Positions 1 through 8,088 are shown, counted from the stretch's first letter. The stretch: 64,000 bases of DNA from Terasakiella sp033100395 (GCF_033100395.1 NZ_JAWLVJ010000009.1:62001-126000), one strand, 5' to 3'. Program-made: numbers and translations. The notes: generated from the sequence alone by a model not told the origin.

Positions 1-248
1 CAGCAACGATTGAGCGCTGTGATCATATCATCAAAATCCCCATGAAATTCTGCATCAATGTGGGCACGGCAGGGGCTTTGGTGATGTATGACCGTTTGCA
101 AAGTTTGGGACGGTTTGCGGACCGTCCGGTGCGCGCAGGTGGGCCGACAGAGCCGCTGGCACCACAAGGTCATGGTGGACCGATTTTCAGAAATGGCTCA
201 CCCTTTGAAGATACCCCACCGGACGTGCCGGAAAACTGGGGGGAGTGA
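1..248 (+). CDS. TrmH/SpoU-family RNA 2'-O-methyltransferase, C-terminal part
   Basis: The gene enters from the left edge; codons run in frame from base 3 to a TGA at 246-248. The visible part includes the SPOUT-fold signature IPMKFCINVGTAGALVMYDR, in which the NVGxAGALVMYDR stretch forms part of the knotted SAM-binding region, followed by a tail rich in Pro and Gly (RPVRAGGPTEPLAPQGHGGP) typical of alphaproteobacterial TrmH paralogues. The family methylates the 2'-OH of tRNA or rRNA riboses in the cytoplasm; the target nucleotide cannot be told from this fragment. The N-terminal part lies outside the window. Confidence 0.8.
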   Translation, partial: ATIERCDHIIKIPMKFCINVGTAGALVMYDRLQSLGRFADRPVRAGGPTEPLAPQGHGGPIFRNGSPFEDTPPDVPENWGE

Positions 249-266
249 AGCTTACAAGCTTTCTTT

Positions 267-333
267 GTCATCCCTGCGAAGGCAGGGATCTGATTGCGGG
301 AAGAAAGATTCCTGCCTGTGCAGGAATGATGGG
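267..333. repeat. Paired G+C-rich hairpin repeat (REP/BIME-like), copy 1
   Basis: Two short imperfect palindromes face each other: one at 267-290 (core TCCCTGCGAAGGCAGGGA) and one at 308-328 (core TTCCTGCCTGTGCAGGAA), separated by an A/G-rich spacer. The same architecture recurs at 7385, 20665, 22783 and 31165. It may help terminate the methyltransferase transcript, but no clear T-run follows. Confidence 0.6.
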
Positions 334-388
334 TGATTTCAGCTTTTAATTAAACAATTTATTAACTGCTTTTTGTTATGAAAAAATC

Positions 389-883
389 ATGATGAAACGA
401 ATTGCATTTTTTGGCGCGCTGTTCCTGTCTGCGCAAGCTCAGGCAGCCGGATATGAGTATTTGGGCCCCCATGGGGACTGGGATGTGTTTGCGGATAAAA
501 AAGCAAAGGCGAGCGTGTGTTATATTGCCTCTGCCCCGACCCAAGCCAGCCATGAAAAAAAACGTGGGGAGATCTATGCACTGATCACCCGTCGCAAGGC
601 CGAGGGTTTCAAGGATGTGGTCAGCTTTCATCAGGGCTATCCGTTGAAAGACGGCAAGGATATTGCCGTGTCCGTCGGCAAAGCAAAATTCAATCTGTTT
701 GGATCAGGCGAAACTGCCTGGACCTATGAATCCAAAGATGATGTGCGTTTGGTCAAGATGATGAAGGCAGGCTCCACCCTGCAGGTCAAAGCCACATCGA
801 GACGCGGCACAGATACAAGCGATACCTATTCCCTCAAAGGGATTTCAGCAGCTTACAATGCGATGAAAAAGGCCTGTTCTTAA
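389..883 (+). CDS. Invasion-associated locus B (IalB) family secreted protein
   Basis: This is a 164-residue exported protein. A Sec signal peptide (basic MMKR, hydrophobic core, cleavage after AQAQA near residue 20) is followed by a compact domain that reads GPHGDWDVFAD early on, as in IalB-family proteins, then a conserved single Cys (VCYIAS) and a C-terminal Cys (KKACS) that could form a disulfide. IalB homologues are common periplasmic proteins of alphaproteobacteria, and their function is unclear outside Bartonella. The two adjacent ATGs at 389 and 392 are equally possible starts. The stop codon overlaps the convergent diguanylate cyclase by four bases. Confidence 0.75.
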   Translation: MMKRIAFFGALFLSAQAQAAGYEYLGPHGDWDVFADKKAKASVCYIASAPTQASHEKKRGEIYALITRRKAEGFKDVVSFHQGYPLKDGKDIAVSVGKAKFNLFGSGETAWTYESKDDVRLVKMMKAGSTLQVKATSRRGTDTSDTYSLKGISAAYNAMKKACS

Positions 884-1650
884 GCCAGCTGGGTCTTATG
901 GGTGCGGTTGACGATCCGGTTTCGGCCTTGGTTTTTTGCTTCATACATGCGGGTATCCGCGATTTTGATCAGGTCTTCCAGATTTTCTGCTTCATCGACA
1001 GAGGCCACACCCATGCTGGCGGTTACCGGATGATTGCAGGCAAAGGTCGCTTCTTTCAGGCCTTTCTGGATTTTGGTCGCCAGTGTGTAGGCCCCCTGAT
1101 CATTGGTATCGCGACACATGATGATAAATTCTTCACCGCCCCAGCGGGCAACCACATCAATTTGGCGCACCACATTTTCCAGAACGTGGGAGAAGGTCTT
1201 TAGAACAGCATCACCAATGTCATGGCCTTGGGTGTCATTGATCTTCTTGAAATGATCAATATCAAGCAGAATAACGGAGAATGTAGACGGTACACGTTTG
1301 GTGCGTGCCAATTCAATATTGGCTGAATCCTGCAGGAATTGTCGGTTATAAAGCCCAGTCAGGTTATCGTGTTTTGATTCCAACATAAAACGATCCCGCT
1401 GGGCCGCTGCCTCGCGACGTTTGCGTTCTGACAGATAAACCAAAGACAGGCTAAGCGAAATGCTAAGCGGGATGAAGATACCTGCACCTGTAAAGGCAAC
1501 TCCTTGTAACCATTCAGTTAAATCAACCTGAGATGCAATCAGAAGTACAGCCAGATTGGCAAAGCCGACAATAAACAAGTCAGCTTTGAATCCCGCATTA
1601 TCAGTACGGCATTGGTCTTCCAACGCCTTAATTTCACGTAGTTTGGCCAT
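880..1650 (-). CDS. Membrane-anchored diguanylate cyclase (GGDEF)
   Basis: The protein makes the second messenger c-di-GMP from two GTP. An N-terminal cytoplasmic stretch precedes two hydrophobic segments (around residues 22-45 and 52-74), then a linker and a GGDEF domain. The active site reads RWGGEEF near residues 169-175, and an RxxD inhibitory I-site (RQID) sits five residues before it, so product feedback is expected. The metal-binding LLDIDHFKKIND motif is intact. I place the start at the ATG at 1650, preceded by GGTGGGTGAG; an in-frame start at 1674 would add eight residues. There is no periplasmic sensor domain, so the input signal is unknown. Confidence 0.88.
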   Translation of the reverse strand: MAKLREIKALEDQCRTDNAGFKADLFIVGFANLAVLLIASQVDLTEWLQGVAFTGAGIFIPLSISLSLSLVYLSERKRREAAAQRDRFMLESKHDNLTGLYNRQFLQDSANIELARTKRVPSTFSVILLDIDHFKKINDTQGHDIGDAVLKTFSHVLENVVRQIDVVARWGGEEFIIMCRDTNDQGAYTLATKIQKGLKEATFACNHPVTASMGVASVDEAENLEDLIKIADTRMYEAKNQGRNRIVNRTHKTQLA

Positions 1651-1723
1651 GTTCTCACCCACCCATTGGCACAACGATGGCGACGGTGTTTATACATATT
1701 TGGATATGCCGTCAACTTTGGAA

Positions 1724-1739
1724 ATATACTAAAGTATAT
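1724..1739. promoter_or_regulatory. Short A+T-rich palindrome upstream of the diguanylate cyclase
   Basis: ATATACT and AGTATAT form a perfect 7-bp inverted repeat around an AA centre, about 75 bases upstream of the cyclase start and inside its likely promoter. It could be a regulator site, but such A+T-rich palindromes also arise by chance. Confidence 0.25.
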
Positions 1740-1784
1740 GTACGTAGACAAGAAAATTCAATTTATGCGTGCTAGGTCTCTGAT

Positions 1785-2351
1785 TTAAAAGGAAGAACCG
1801 GGTTCACTTAAAAAGGCAACCTCTTCATTTGTACTGGTGCGACCAAGGGTTTCGTTGCGATGGGGGAAGCGACCGAAGCGTTTTATGATCACCTGATGCT
1901 TCTTCGCAAAGTCAAGGTAACCCTCATCTCCCATGGACTCGACAAGTTTTATGCAGTCGTTCTGATCCTGCAAATCCTCACTATGTTCCAATGGCAGGTA
2001 GAGGAAAAGGCGCGCCCCGATGGGCAGGTTTTTATCAAAGCCTTTATCCAGAACATGCCGGGTGAGGGCGCGGGCCTTTTCATCACTGGCAAAGGCGCGC
2101 GCTTTTCCGCGAAACATATTGCGCGGGAATTGGTCGAGCAAAAGGGCAAGGGCGACACAGCCAAGCGGTGTTTCTTTCCAATCGTCCAATTCGCCGGCAT
2201 CGGCCTTTTCAAAAAGCGGGCTGAATTCGTCTTGAATACGGCGATCAAATTCCGGGTCTTTCACCCACCACTCCTTGCGATGTGTGTTCATTTCACCCGG
2301 GGTGCTGCTTGAAAACCAGAATTCGAGAAGGCTTTTGATGTCTTGGTTCAT
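1785..2351 (-). CDS. DUF924 family protein
   Basis: This 188-residue protein matches the DUF924 pattern: LLEFWF near the N-terminus, WWxKDxxFD, a central LLLDQFPRNMFRG motif, and LPLEHSEDLxDQ in the second half. The family is an all-helical, TPR-like fold found in bacteria and plants with no assigned reaction. It has no signal peptide or membrane segment, so it is presumably cytoplasmic. It starts with ATG at 2351 and is divergent from tetR; the intergenic region holds the TetR operators, so it could share that control, although no promoter is obvious on this strand. Confidence 0.85.
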   Translation of the reverse strand: MNQDIKSLLEFWFSSSTPGEMNTHRKEWWVKDPEFDRRIQDEFSPLFEKADAGELDDWKETPLGCVALALLLDQFPRNMFRGKARAFASDEKARALTRHVLDKGFDKNLPIGARLFLYLPLEHSEDLQDQNDCIKLVESMGDEGYLDFAKKHQVIIKRFGRFPHRNETLGRTSTNEEVAFLSEPGSSF

Positions 2352-2408
2352 TGAGGGCTCCTTATCTATCTGAAAAATATAAGGTGTTGGATATCGTTTG
2401 AAAAGGGT

Positions 2409-2437
2409 TTGACTTTTTAGGTCATGTGTCCTAATTA
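2409..2437 (+). promoter_or_regulatory. Predicted sigma-70 promoter of the tetR unit
   Basis: A -35 TTGACT (2409-2414) and a -10-like TAATTA (2432-2437) are separated by 17 bases, 36 bases upstream of the tetR ATG. The first TetR-type palindrome overlaps the spacer and -10, consistent with repression. Confidence 0.5.
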
Positions 2438-2458
2438 TTATTTAGGTCAAATGTCCTA
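2418..2458. promoter_or_regulatory. Tandem palindromic operators for the adjacent TetR regulator
   Basis: Two 16-bp sites, 2418-2433 and 2443-2458, both fit TAGGNCANNTGNCCTA and are 25 bp apart centre to centre. They lie directly before tetR and over its likely -10. The sites are seen in the sequence; autoregulation by the neighbouring TetR is inferred from the usual behaviour of the family. Confidence 0.7.
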
Positions 2459-2472
2459 GTGTAAGGTGTCTC

Positions 2473-3036
2473 ATGAAACAGAAAACCCGTGATCGCATAG
2501 TCGAAGTGGCTGATCAGCATTTCTATCGCGCTGGATTTTCCCAGACGTCCTTTGCCGATATCGCCGACGAACTGGGGATTTCGCGCGGGAATTTCTATCA
2601 CCACTTCAAAACCAAGGATGAAATTCTTGATGCCGTGATTGAGTATCGCTTGGCAAAAACACAGAAGATGCTGGACGACTGGGAAGCAGATAATCCCGAC
2701 CCGGTGGACCGTATCAGCTGCTTTATCCGCATTCTGGTGATGAATAAAAGTAAGATCGCCCTTTATGGCTGCCCGGTCGGCACCCTTTCCGGTGAACTCG
2801 CCAAACTGGATCATGAATTAAAGGATGAGGCGACCAAAATTTTCACCCTGTTTAGAAACTGGCTTGCCAGACAGTTTGCGGAGGTGGGCCGCAAGGATGC
2901 TGCCGATGACCTCGCCATGCATTTGCTCAGTCGTTCTCAGGGGGTTGCCACGTTGGCGAATGCTTTTAACGATCTGGATTTTCTGCATGCAGAAGTCGAT
3001 CTGATGTTTGAATGGCTGGCTGAACAGCTCAATTGA
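2473..3036 (+). CDS. TetR/AcrR-family transcriptional repressor
   Basis: This 187-residue regulator has a typical N-terminal helix-turn-helix (ADIADELGISRGNFYHHFKTKDEIL, about residues 28-52) and an all-helical ligand-binding C-terminal domain containing YGCPVGTLSGELA, a motif of the subgroup that senses small organic or electrophilic compounds. The ATG at 2473 follows an AAGG sequence. It is probably autoregulated through the two palindromes just upstream. The YciI-like gene begins 18 bases after its stop and tag follows closely, so the three probably form one transcript. Confidence 0.9.
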   Translation: MKQKTRDRIVEVADQHFYRAGFSQTSFADIADELGISRGNFYHHFKTKDEILDAVIEYRLAKTQKMLDDWEADNPDPVDRISCFIRILVMNKSKIALYGCPVGTLSGELAKLDHELKDEATKIFTLFRNWLARQFAEVGRKDAADDLAMHLLSRSQGVATLANAFNDLDFLHAEVDLMFEWLAEQLN

Positions 3037-3054
3037 TTTTTGAAAGGTTTCTTT

Positions 3055-3345
3055 ATGTTTATCGTATTTTTGAGATTTGCTGAAAATAAACCCAAGGCTC
3101 CACAATTTATGGAAGCCCATAAAGCCTGGATCAAACAGGGATTGGCCGACGGTGTCTTTCTAGTAGTCGGCAGTCTGCAGCCTAATGCAGGCGGGGCCAT
3201 TGTTGCGAACAATGTGAGCCGTGAGGAGATTGAGCAACGTGTTCAGTTAGACCCGTTTGTTGCAGAAAAAATCGTGATGGCCGAAATTCATGAGATCACG
3301 CCCGGTCAGGCTGATGACCGTCTTGATTTCCTGCTGAGTGCTTAA
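3055..3345 (+). CDS. YciI-like protein
   Basis: This small protein of 96 residues has the dimeric alpha/beta ferredoxin-like pattern of YciI (FIVFLRFAENKPKAPQFMEAHKAWIKQG, then VGSLQPNAGGAIV). The family includes putative enzymes with an Asp/His pair and proteins fused to many other domains; no reaction is established here. I chose the ATG at 3055 because AAAGG precedes it at a good distance; the in-frame TTG at 3040 would itself contain that ribosome-binding site. Its position after tetR suggests control by the TetR ligand. Confidence 0.8.
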   Translation: MFIVFLRFAENKPKAPQFMEAHKAWIKQGLADGVFLVVGSLQPNAGGAIVANNVSREEIEQRVQLDPFVAEKIVMAEIHEITPGQADDRLDFLLSA

Positions 3346-3348
3346 GAG

Positions 3349-3951
3349 ATGACAGTAATGACAGGCCCGGATGGACAGGTTCGTTGCGGTTGGTGCGCAC
3401 AGGCCTCGGAATTTATCGCGTATCATGATGATGAATGGGGCTATCCGGTCGGTGATGACCGTCGTTTATTTGAAAAGATTTGTCTTGAAAGCTTTCAATC
3501 GGGTTTAAGTTGGCGAACGATCTTGAACAAGCGGGAAAATTTTCGTAGCGGCTTTGATCAGTTCGACTTTCACAAGGTGGCGACTTATAGCGCGGCTGAT
3601 GTGGAACGGCTGATGGTGGATAAAGGTATTGTGCGCAACCGCCGTAAAATCGAAGCCGTCATTAATAACGCCAAACGCGCCATCGAAATGGTAGAAGCCG
3701 AAGGATCACTGGCTAGATTTTTCTGGAGCTTTGAGCCGGATGAGGCAACACGCCTCGCACCCCAGACACAAACAACCAGCGACGAAAGCATCGCCTGTTC
3801 AAAGGAACTAAAGAAACGCGGCTGGGCCTTTGTCGGGCCGACCACGGTCTTTGCCTTTATGCAATCCATGGGGCTGATCAATGATCATCTAGTGGATTGT
3901 GTCTCTCGCAAAAAATCAGATGAGTTGCGCAAAGCCTTTAAAAGACCTTAG
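3349..3951 (+). CDS. tag: DNA-3-methyladenine glycosylase I
   Basis: This base-excision repair enzyme removes 3-methyladenine from alkylated DNA. Its 200 residues cover the whole family. The zinc ligands are visible as the Cys in RCGWC, the His in YHDDEWG, and the His and Cys in NDHLVDC; the recognition/catalytic region reads FEKICLESFQSGLSW. Starts at 3349 and 3358 are both in frame. It follows the YciI-like gene by three bases, which puts a DNA-alkylation repair enzyme in a TetR-controlled unit. The last four bases overlap the convergent rdgB. Confidence 0.93.
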   Translation: MTVMTGPDGQVRCGWCAQASEFIAYHDDEWGYPVGDDRRLFEKICLESFQSGLSWRTILNKRENFRSGFDQFDFHKVATYSAADVERLMVDKGIVRNRRKIEAVINNAKRAIEMVEAEGSLARFFWSFEPDEATRLAPQTQTTSDESIACSKELKKRGWAFVGPTTVFAFMQSMGLINDHLVDCVSRKKSDELRKAFKRP

Positions 3952-4559
3952 AAGCAGGCGTTGACCATCTGTTTAAAAGCATCCGCGCGGTGGCTGATTT
4001 CGTGCTTTTCGCTTGGGTCCATTTCCCCAAAGGTGATGTCATAGCCATTGGGCTGGAAAGTTGGATCATAGCCAAAGCCATGTTCGCCGCGCATGGGCCA
4101 GACCATCTGTCCATCCACGCGTCCTTCAAAGACTTCTGTGTGACCGTCTGGCCAAGCCAGAGACAGGGCGCAGATGAAGGAGGCAGAACGATCAGCTTTT
4201 TGCTCAATCGTGTCGTAATCCGTGATGGCATCCTGAATCTTTTTCATCGCTGCGCCAAAGTCCTTGCGCGGACCAGCCCAGCGGGCGGAATAAATGCCGG
4301 GTGCGCCATCCAGAATTTTCACCGCCAGGCCGGAATCATCGGCCATGGCGGGAAAACCGGATGCCTTGGCCGCAGCCAAAGATTTGATCAGAGAGTTGGC
4401 GATAAAACTATCCCCATCTTCGACGGGTTCCGGCAAATCAAGCTCGGCAGCTGAAATCACATCCATACCTAACGGGGCGAGAAGGTCGCGGATTTCGCGG
4501 ACCTTGCCTTCGTTATGGCTGGCGATTACAAGTTTTCCGGCGCTTAATTTGCGGGTCAT
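3948..4559 (-). CDS. rdgB: XTP/dITP diphosphatase (RdgB/HAM1)
   Basis: The enzyme hydrolyses non-canonical purine nucleoside triphosphates (dITP, XTP) to monophosphates and so keeps them out of DNA. The substrate-binding SHNEGKVREI motif is near the N-terminus, DDSGLAV provides the catalytic acidic residues, and FGYDPTF and SHRADA follow in order. It has about 203 residues, normal for the family. The ATG at 4559 has GGAG nine bases upstream; a TTG at 4580 would overlap rph and is less likely. It is the promoter-distal gene of the DUF3126-rph-rdgB string. Confidence 0.93.
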   Translation of the reverse strand: MTRKLSAGKLVIASHNEGKVREIRDLLAPLGMDVISAAELDLPEPVEDGDSFIANSLIKSLAAAKASGFPAMADDSGLAVKILDGAPGIYSARWAGPRKDFGAAMKKIQDAITDYDTIEQKADRSASFICALSLAWPDGHTEVFEGRVDGQMVWPMRGEHGFGYDPTFQPNGYDITFGEMDPSEKHEISHRADAFKQMVNACF

Positions 4560-4566
4560 GTCAGAT

Positions 4567-5289
4567 TTACTCCAATCCAAGGGCGGTGCGTTGTTTCACG
4601 GCCAGTTCGTTAATACCTTTCTGGGCCAGATCCAGCAGCTGCATGAATTCATCACGGCTGAACGGATCTTCTTCCGCCGTGCCCTGAATTTCCACAATGC
4701 CGCCGTTGCCAGTCAGCACGAAATTCGCATCCGCTTCGGCGTTGCTGTCTTCGTCATAATCAAGGTCCAGCACGGGCTGGCCTTTAAAAATGCCGCAGGA
4801 AACAGCAGCAACTTCAGAAGAAAGCGGCATGGTTTCCAGCTTTTCTTCTTCGATCATTTTTTGGAAGGCTGCATACATGGCGACATAAGCACCCGTGATG
4901 GAAGCTGTGCGTGTGCCGCCATCAGCTTGCAAAACGTCACAATCTACACGGACCTGAATTTCACCCATGGCTTTCAGGTCACAGACAGCACGCAGGGAAC
5001 GCCCGATCAGGCGCTGGATTTCCTGTGTGCGCCCGGATTGTTTGCCACTGCTGGCTTCGCGGCGCATACGGTCATGGGTGGAACGTGGCAGCATGCCATA
5101 TTCTGCGGTTACCCAGCCTTCGCCAGACCCGCGCATCCAGCCCGGGACTTTTTCTTCCACAGTTGCAGTACAAAGAACATGTGTGTCACCAAATTTCACC
5201 AGGCAGGAGCCTTCGGCATATTTGGAGAAACCCATTTCAAAGGTGACTTCACGCAGTTGATCGGCCGCGCGCCCTGATGGACGTGTCAT
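4567..5289 (-). CDS. rph: Ribonuclease PH
   Basis: RNase PH is a phosphorolytic 3'-to-5' exoribonuclease that trims tRNA 3' ends. The 240-residue protein starts MTRPSGRAADQLR, a hallmark N-terminus, and carries the RNA-binding RxxxRxxGR pattern (RTQEIQRLIGRSLRAV), the phosphate-site region ADGGTRTASITGAY and the metal-binding DLDYDEDSNAEAD. It lies one base downstream of the DUF3126 gene and eight bases upstream of rdgB, so the three are probably co-transcribed, away from hrcA. The rph/rdgB/hrcA/grpE arrangement is common in alphaproteobacteria. Confidence 0.96.
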   Translation of the reverse strand: MTRPSGRAADQLREVTFEMGFSKYAEGSCLVKFGDTHVLCTATVEEKVPGWMRGSGEGWVTAEYGMLPRSTHDRMRREASSGKQSGRTQEIQRLIGRSLRAVCDLKAMGEIQVRVDCDVLQADGGTRTASITGAYVAMYAAFQKMIEEEKLETMPLSSEVAAVSCGIFKGQPVLDLDYDEDSNAEADANFVLTGNGGIVEIQGTAEEDPFSRDEFMQLLDLAQKGINELAVKQRTALGLE

Positions 5290-5290
5290 C

Positions 5291-5503
5291 TTATTCCAGG
5301 TCTTCTGCGATGATGGAAATATTCAGGTCGAAAGACACTTCGCCTTCGTCTTCGTCACGGTGCAAAACGCCAATGAATTCATCCAGAACATAGACTTCAA
5401 CCGGGTGTTCCGGCTTCTTTGGTGGCTGAACGCGGATTTTGTCGTTGCCAAAAGTCTTGCGCAGGTGTGCGGTAACTTTCTGAATTTCTTCCATCGTAAT
5501 CAT
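5291..5503 (-). CDS. DUF3126 family protein
   Basis: This small acidic protein of about 70 residues reads EEIQKVTAHLRKTFGN then VEVYVLDEFIGVLHRDEDEGEVSF, matching DUF3126, a family largely confined to alphaproteobacteria and without a known function. The ATG at 5503 is preceded by a weak GGGA; 5494 is the next choice. Longer versions reading back to 5575 would run into the hrcA leader and lack family similarity. It is the first gene of the rph-rdgB transcript. Confidence 0.8.
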   Translation of the reverse strand: MITMEEIQKVTAHLRKTFGNDKIRVQPPKKPEHPVEVYVLDEFIGVLHRDEDEGEVSFDLNISIIAEDLE

Positions 5504-5595
5504 AATTATATATTCCCATAGGTAATGAAGTTCTGATCGGTTTAACATAGCCTCTTGCGTTGACGCAACGCCCACTTGAGACTAAATTTCTTTCC

Positions 5596-6633
5596 ATGCT
5601 TAGTAACTTGAATGACAGATCACGCGATATCTTTGGTCGCATTGTAGATGCCTATATGGAAACAGGCGAACCCGTGGGATCACGCACGGTTTCCAAACTG
5701 CTGGAAAATGCGCTTTCGCCTGCTTCTATCCGCAATGTAATGGCAGACCTGGAAGATATGGGCCTGCTTCATTCCCCGCATACCTCTGCCGGGCGCATGC
5801 CAACGGAATTGGGTCTTCGCATGTTTATTGATGGCGTCATGGAAATTGGTGATCTGGGGGAACAGGAACGTCAGACCATTGATGCGGAATGTGCTGCCAA
5901 GGGCCGCAAGTTTGAAGATGTTATGTCAGAAGCTTCCGGCATGATTTCCGGCCTGTCCGGATGTGCATCGCTGGTTTTTGCCCCCAAGACCGATTCTCCG
6001 CTAAAACATATCGAATTTGTGAATTTGTCGCCCGGGCGCACACTTGTGATTATGGTGATGGAAAATGGCGTGGTGGAAAACCGCGTGATTGAAACTCCGC
6101 ACGATATCCCGCCGAGTGCGTTGGTGCAGGCGAGTAATTATCTGGGGGCTAAGCTTGTGGGGCAAACGGTCACAGGCGGCGTGGATGAAATTACCAAGGA
6201 ATTACAGACCCATCAGGCACAACTGGATGAGCTGACAAGTCGTGTGGTTGAAGCGGGCCTTGCTGAATGGGCCGGCGGCACGGAAGATTCAGGGTCTTTG
6301 ATTGTGCGCGGACAAAGTCATCTTCTTGATGATATTTCCGCCATGGGTGACCTTGAACGCATAAAATCTTTATTTGAGGCTTTAGAAACGAAAGAAACCC
6401 TGCTAAAGCTTTTGCGCCTTGCGGATGGGGCGGAAGGCGTACAAATATTTATTGGATCGGACAATCCGTTGTTTAACGTGTCGGGCTGTTCGATGGTGGT
6501 GGCACCTTTTCATGACCCCCACCAGAAAATTGTCGGCGCAATTGGTGTGATCGGACCTACCCGGATCAACTATGCGCGCATTATTCCGATGGTTGATTAC
6601 ACATCAAAAGTAATTGGCCGTTTAATTGGTTAA
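5596..6633 (+). CDS. hrcA: Heat-inducible transcription repressor HrcA
   Basis: HrcA represses class I heat-shock genes by binding CIRCE operators. The protein (345 residues from the ATG at 5596) starts with a winged-helix domain (LNDRSRDIFGRIVDAYMETG, GSRTVSKLL, IRNVMADLEDMGLL) followed by the GAF-like dimerisation region ending in VIGPTRINYARIIPMVDY. An upstream TTG at 5560 would extend it by 12 residues without family support. I found no CIRCE element in front of it; only a short TTGCGT-TG-ACGCAA palindrome at 5555-5568. grpE follows 20 bases downstream. Confidence 0.95.
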   Translation: MLSNLNDRSRDIFGRIVDAYMETGEPVGSRTVSKLLENALSPASIRNVMADLEDMGLLHSPHTSAGRMPTELGLRMFIDGVMEIGDLGEQERQTIDAECAAKGRKFEDVMSEASGMISGLSGCASLVFAPKTDSPLKHIEFVNLSPGRTLVIMVMENGVVENRVIETPHDIPPSALVQASNYLGAKLVGQTVTGGVDEITKELQTHQAQLDELTSRVVEAGLAEWAGGTEDSGSLIVRGQSHLLDDISAMGDLERIKSLFEALETKETLLKLLRLADGAEGVQIFIGSDNPLFNVSGCSMVVAPFHDPHQKIVGAIGVIGPTRINYARIIPMVDYTSKVIGRLIG

Positions 6634-6653
6634 CAGTATTGAAGAGTAAAGAA

Positions 6654-7355
6654 ATGTCAGGCGAGAATACACAAGCAACACCTGAAGAAAACGAAACAGT
6701 TGAACAACAAGCTGCACCAGCTGAAGAAGCACAGGAAGAAGTGACTTTGGAAGCGGACGTTCAGGGCTTTGGTGCGGATGCGCAAATCGAAAAGCTTGAA
6801 GCTGATCTGGCTGAGATGAAAAACAAATGGATGCGCGCTGTGGCGGACGAACAAAATGTGCGTCGCCGTTCTGAAAAAGAAAAACAGGATGCGCTGAAAT
6901 ATGGTGTGACAAACTTTGCACGCGAAATGGTCAGTGTGGCTGATAACCTGCGCCGCGCGCTGGAAAGTGCATCAGAAGAACTGAAAGACAGCGACGTTGT
7001 TAAAGGCGTTGAAATGACCGAGCGTGAATTGCAAAACGCGTTCAACAAAGCAGGCATCAAACGTGTGGAAGCAGCGGGTCAGCCGTTTGACCACAACCTG
7101 CATCAGGCCATGTTTGAAATTGAAGACCCAAGCCAGCCGGCGGGCATGGTTGCCCAAGTCATGCAAGATGGATACGTCATCCACGACCGTCTGCTACGCC
7201 CAGCCATGGTTGGTGTCACCAAAGGTGGCCCAAAACAGGAAGCAGCTCCTGCACCAGCGGCTGAAGAAGCCCCTGTTGCGGAAGAAGGCCCTGGTCAGCC
7301 TTATGAAGAAGCTGCGAACGAGAATGCGGGTTCTACCATCGATCAGGAAACTTAA
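6654..7355 (+). CDS. grpE: Nucleotide exchange factor GrpE
   Basis: GrpE releases ADP from DnaK. An acidic, disordered N-terminus (Glu/Ala/Gln rich, residues 1-40) leads into the long coiled coil (LEADLAEMKNKWMRAVADEQ, RRRSEKEKQDALKYG), then the beta domain with GQPFDHNLHQAMFEI and GYVIHDRLLRPAMVGVTKG. The C-terminus carries an extra Ala/Glu/Pro-rich tail of about 40 residues beyond the usual end, probably unstructured. The ATG at 6654 follows GAAGAG. It is in an operon with hrcA; the G+C-rich hairpin with T-run at 7385 is a good terminator. Confidence 0.95.
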   Translation: MSGENTQATPEENETVEQQAAPAEEAQEEVTLEADVQGFGADAQIEKLEADLAEMKNKWMRAVADEQNVRRRSEKEKQDALKYGVTNFAREMVSVADNLRRALESASEELKDSDVVKGVEMTERELQNAFNKAGIKRVEAAGQPFDHNLHQAMFEIEDPSQPAGMVAQVMQDGYVIHDRLLRPAMVGVTKGGPKQEAAPAPAAEEAPVAEEGPGQPYEEAANENAGSTIDQET

Positions 7356-7384
7356 GTTTTCCGCACATAGCTGTCTAGCGTGTT

Positions 7385-7454
7385 CCCCGGCGCAGGCCGG
7401 GGGCTTTTTGACAAGGTAACTCTGTCTTGAAAAGGTCCCGGCCTTCGCTGGGAC
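7385..7454 (+). repeat. Paired G+C-rich hairpin repeat, copy 2, doubling as the grpE terminator
   Basis: The first hairpin (7385-7403, CCCCGGCGCAGGCCGGGGG) is followed by CTTTTTG, which makes it a plausible rho-independent terminator for grpE. A second hairpin-like element (7434-7454, GTCCCGGCCTTCGCTGGGAC) faces it, giving the same paired layout as the other copies. Confidence 0.6.
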
Positions 7455-7468
7455 ACAGCGGATCATTC

Positions 7469-8026
7469 TTAACGCTGGTTGATGCGCGCGTTGTAGGAAA
7501 TTTCTTCGCGGGTTAACTGCAGGCCCACATAGATTTCGTAATCGGACCCATCACGTGACCCATCGGTGACGATGGTCAGGTCAATCGGCTCATCGGTGAC
7601 TTCGTTCAGGGTCTGGTTGCCCGGGAAGGCAAGGCGCAGCGGGAAGGTGGTCTTTTCCAGAATTTTCTTCTGATTATCCACGATGGCGACGAAATAATTT
7701 ACATCGGCTTTGCGTGATTGATCCGCCGGGCCACGCTGGGCGGAAATGACCGGGGCAACCTGTGTCAGGATGGAACCTGCGCGGGTATCGTAATCCACAT
7801 CATACTGGCAGGCGCTCAAGACGTTGGTGATTTTGGCTTCGAACAATACATCAATAATGTCACGTCCGGGGCCGTCTTTGAATTTGGTCAGTTCAGACGC
7901 ATTTTTCAAAACTGTGATGCGCGGGCAGGGTTCCGGTTTTTCTTCACGCCAGAAATTTAACGAGTCACATGCACTGAGACCGAGACAAAGGATCATCGAT
8001 GACAGAATGCTTTTGGTGATTTTCAT
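7469..8026 (-). CDS. Putative outer-membrane or periplasmic lipoprotein
   Basis: The product has 185 residues. The start at 8026 gives a lipoprotein signal peptide (MKITK, hydrophobic core, lipobox LSAC with Cys at about residue 20). The mature part holds two further Cys (PCPRI and SACQYDVDY) that could pair, and a C-terminal beta-rich region ending VGLQLTREEISYNARI. I do not recognise a named domain. Homologues with this layout occur in Rhodospirillales as uncharacterised lipoproteins, as far as I recall. The gene is 62 bases downstream of the large TPR-like secreted protein on the same strand and may be co-transcribed. Confidence 0.7.
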   Translation of the reverse strand: MKITKSILSSMILCLGLSACDSLNFWREEKPEPCPRITVLKNASELTKFKDGPGRDIIDVLFEAKITNVLSACQYDVDYDTRAGSILTQVAPVISAQRGPADQSRKADVNYFVAIVDNQKKILEKTTFPLRLAFPGNQTLNEVTDEPIDLTIVTDGSRDGSDYEIYVGLQLTREEISYNARINQR

Positions 8027-8088
8027 GGGTGACTCCGACGGTTGAAAAATAGCCTGTGCGCGCACCATACCCTGTCAGGCGGGCAGGA

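Noticed and set aside
4294..5277. A 327-codon open frame on the plus strand opposite rdgB and rph
   Set aside because: It is fully antisense to two clearly conserved genes and its translation is compositionally odd with no domain; a shadow frame.
5504..5595. A CIRCE operator upstream of hrcA
   Set aside because: The consensus arms TTAGCACTC/GAGTGCTAA are absent; only a short TTGCGT palindrome is present.
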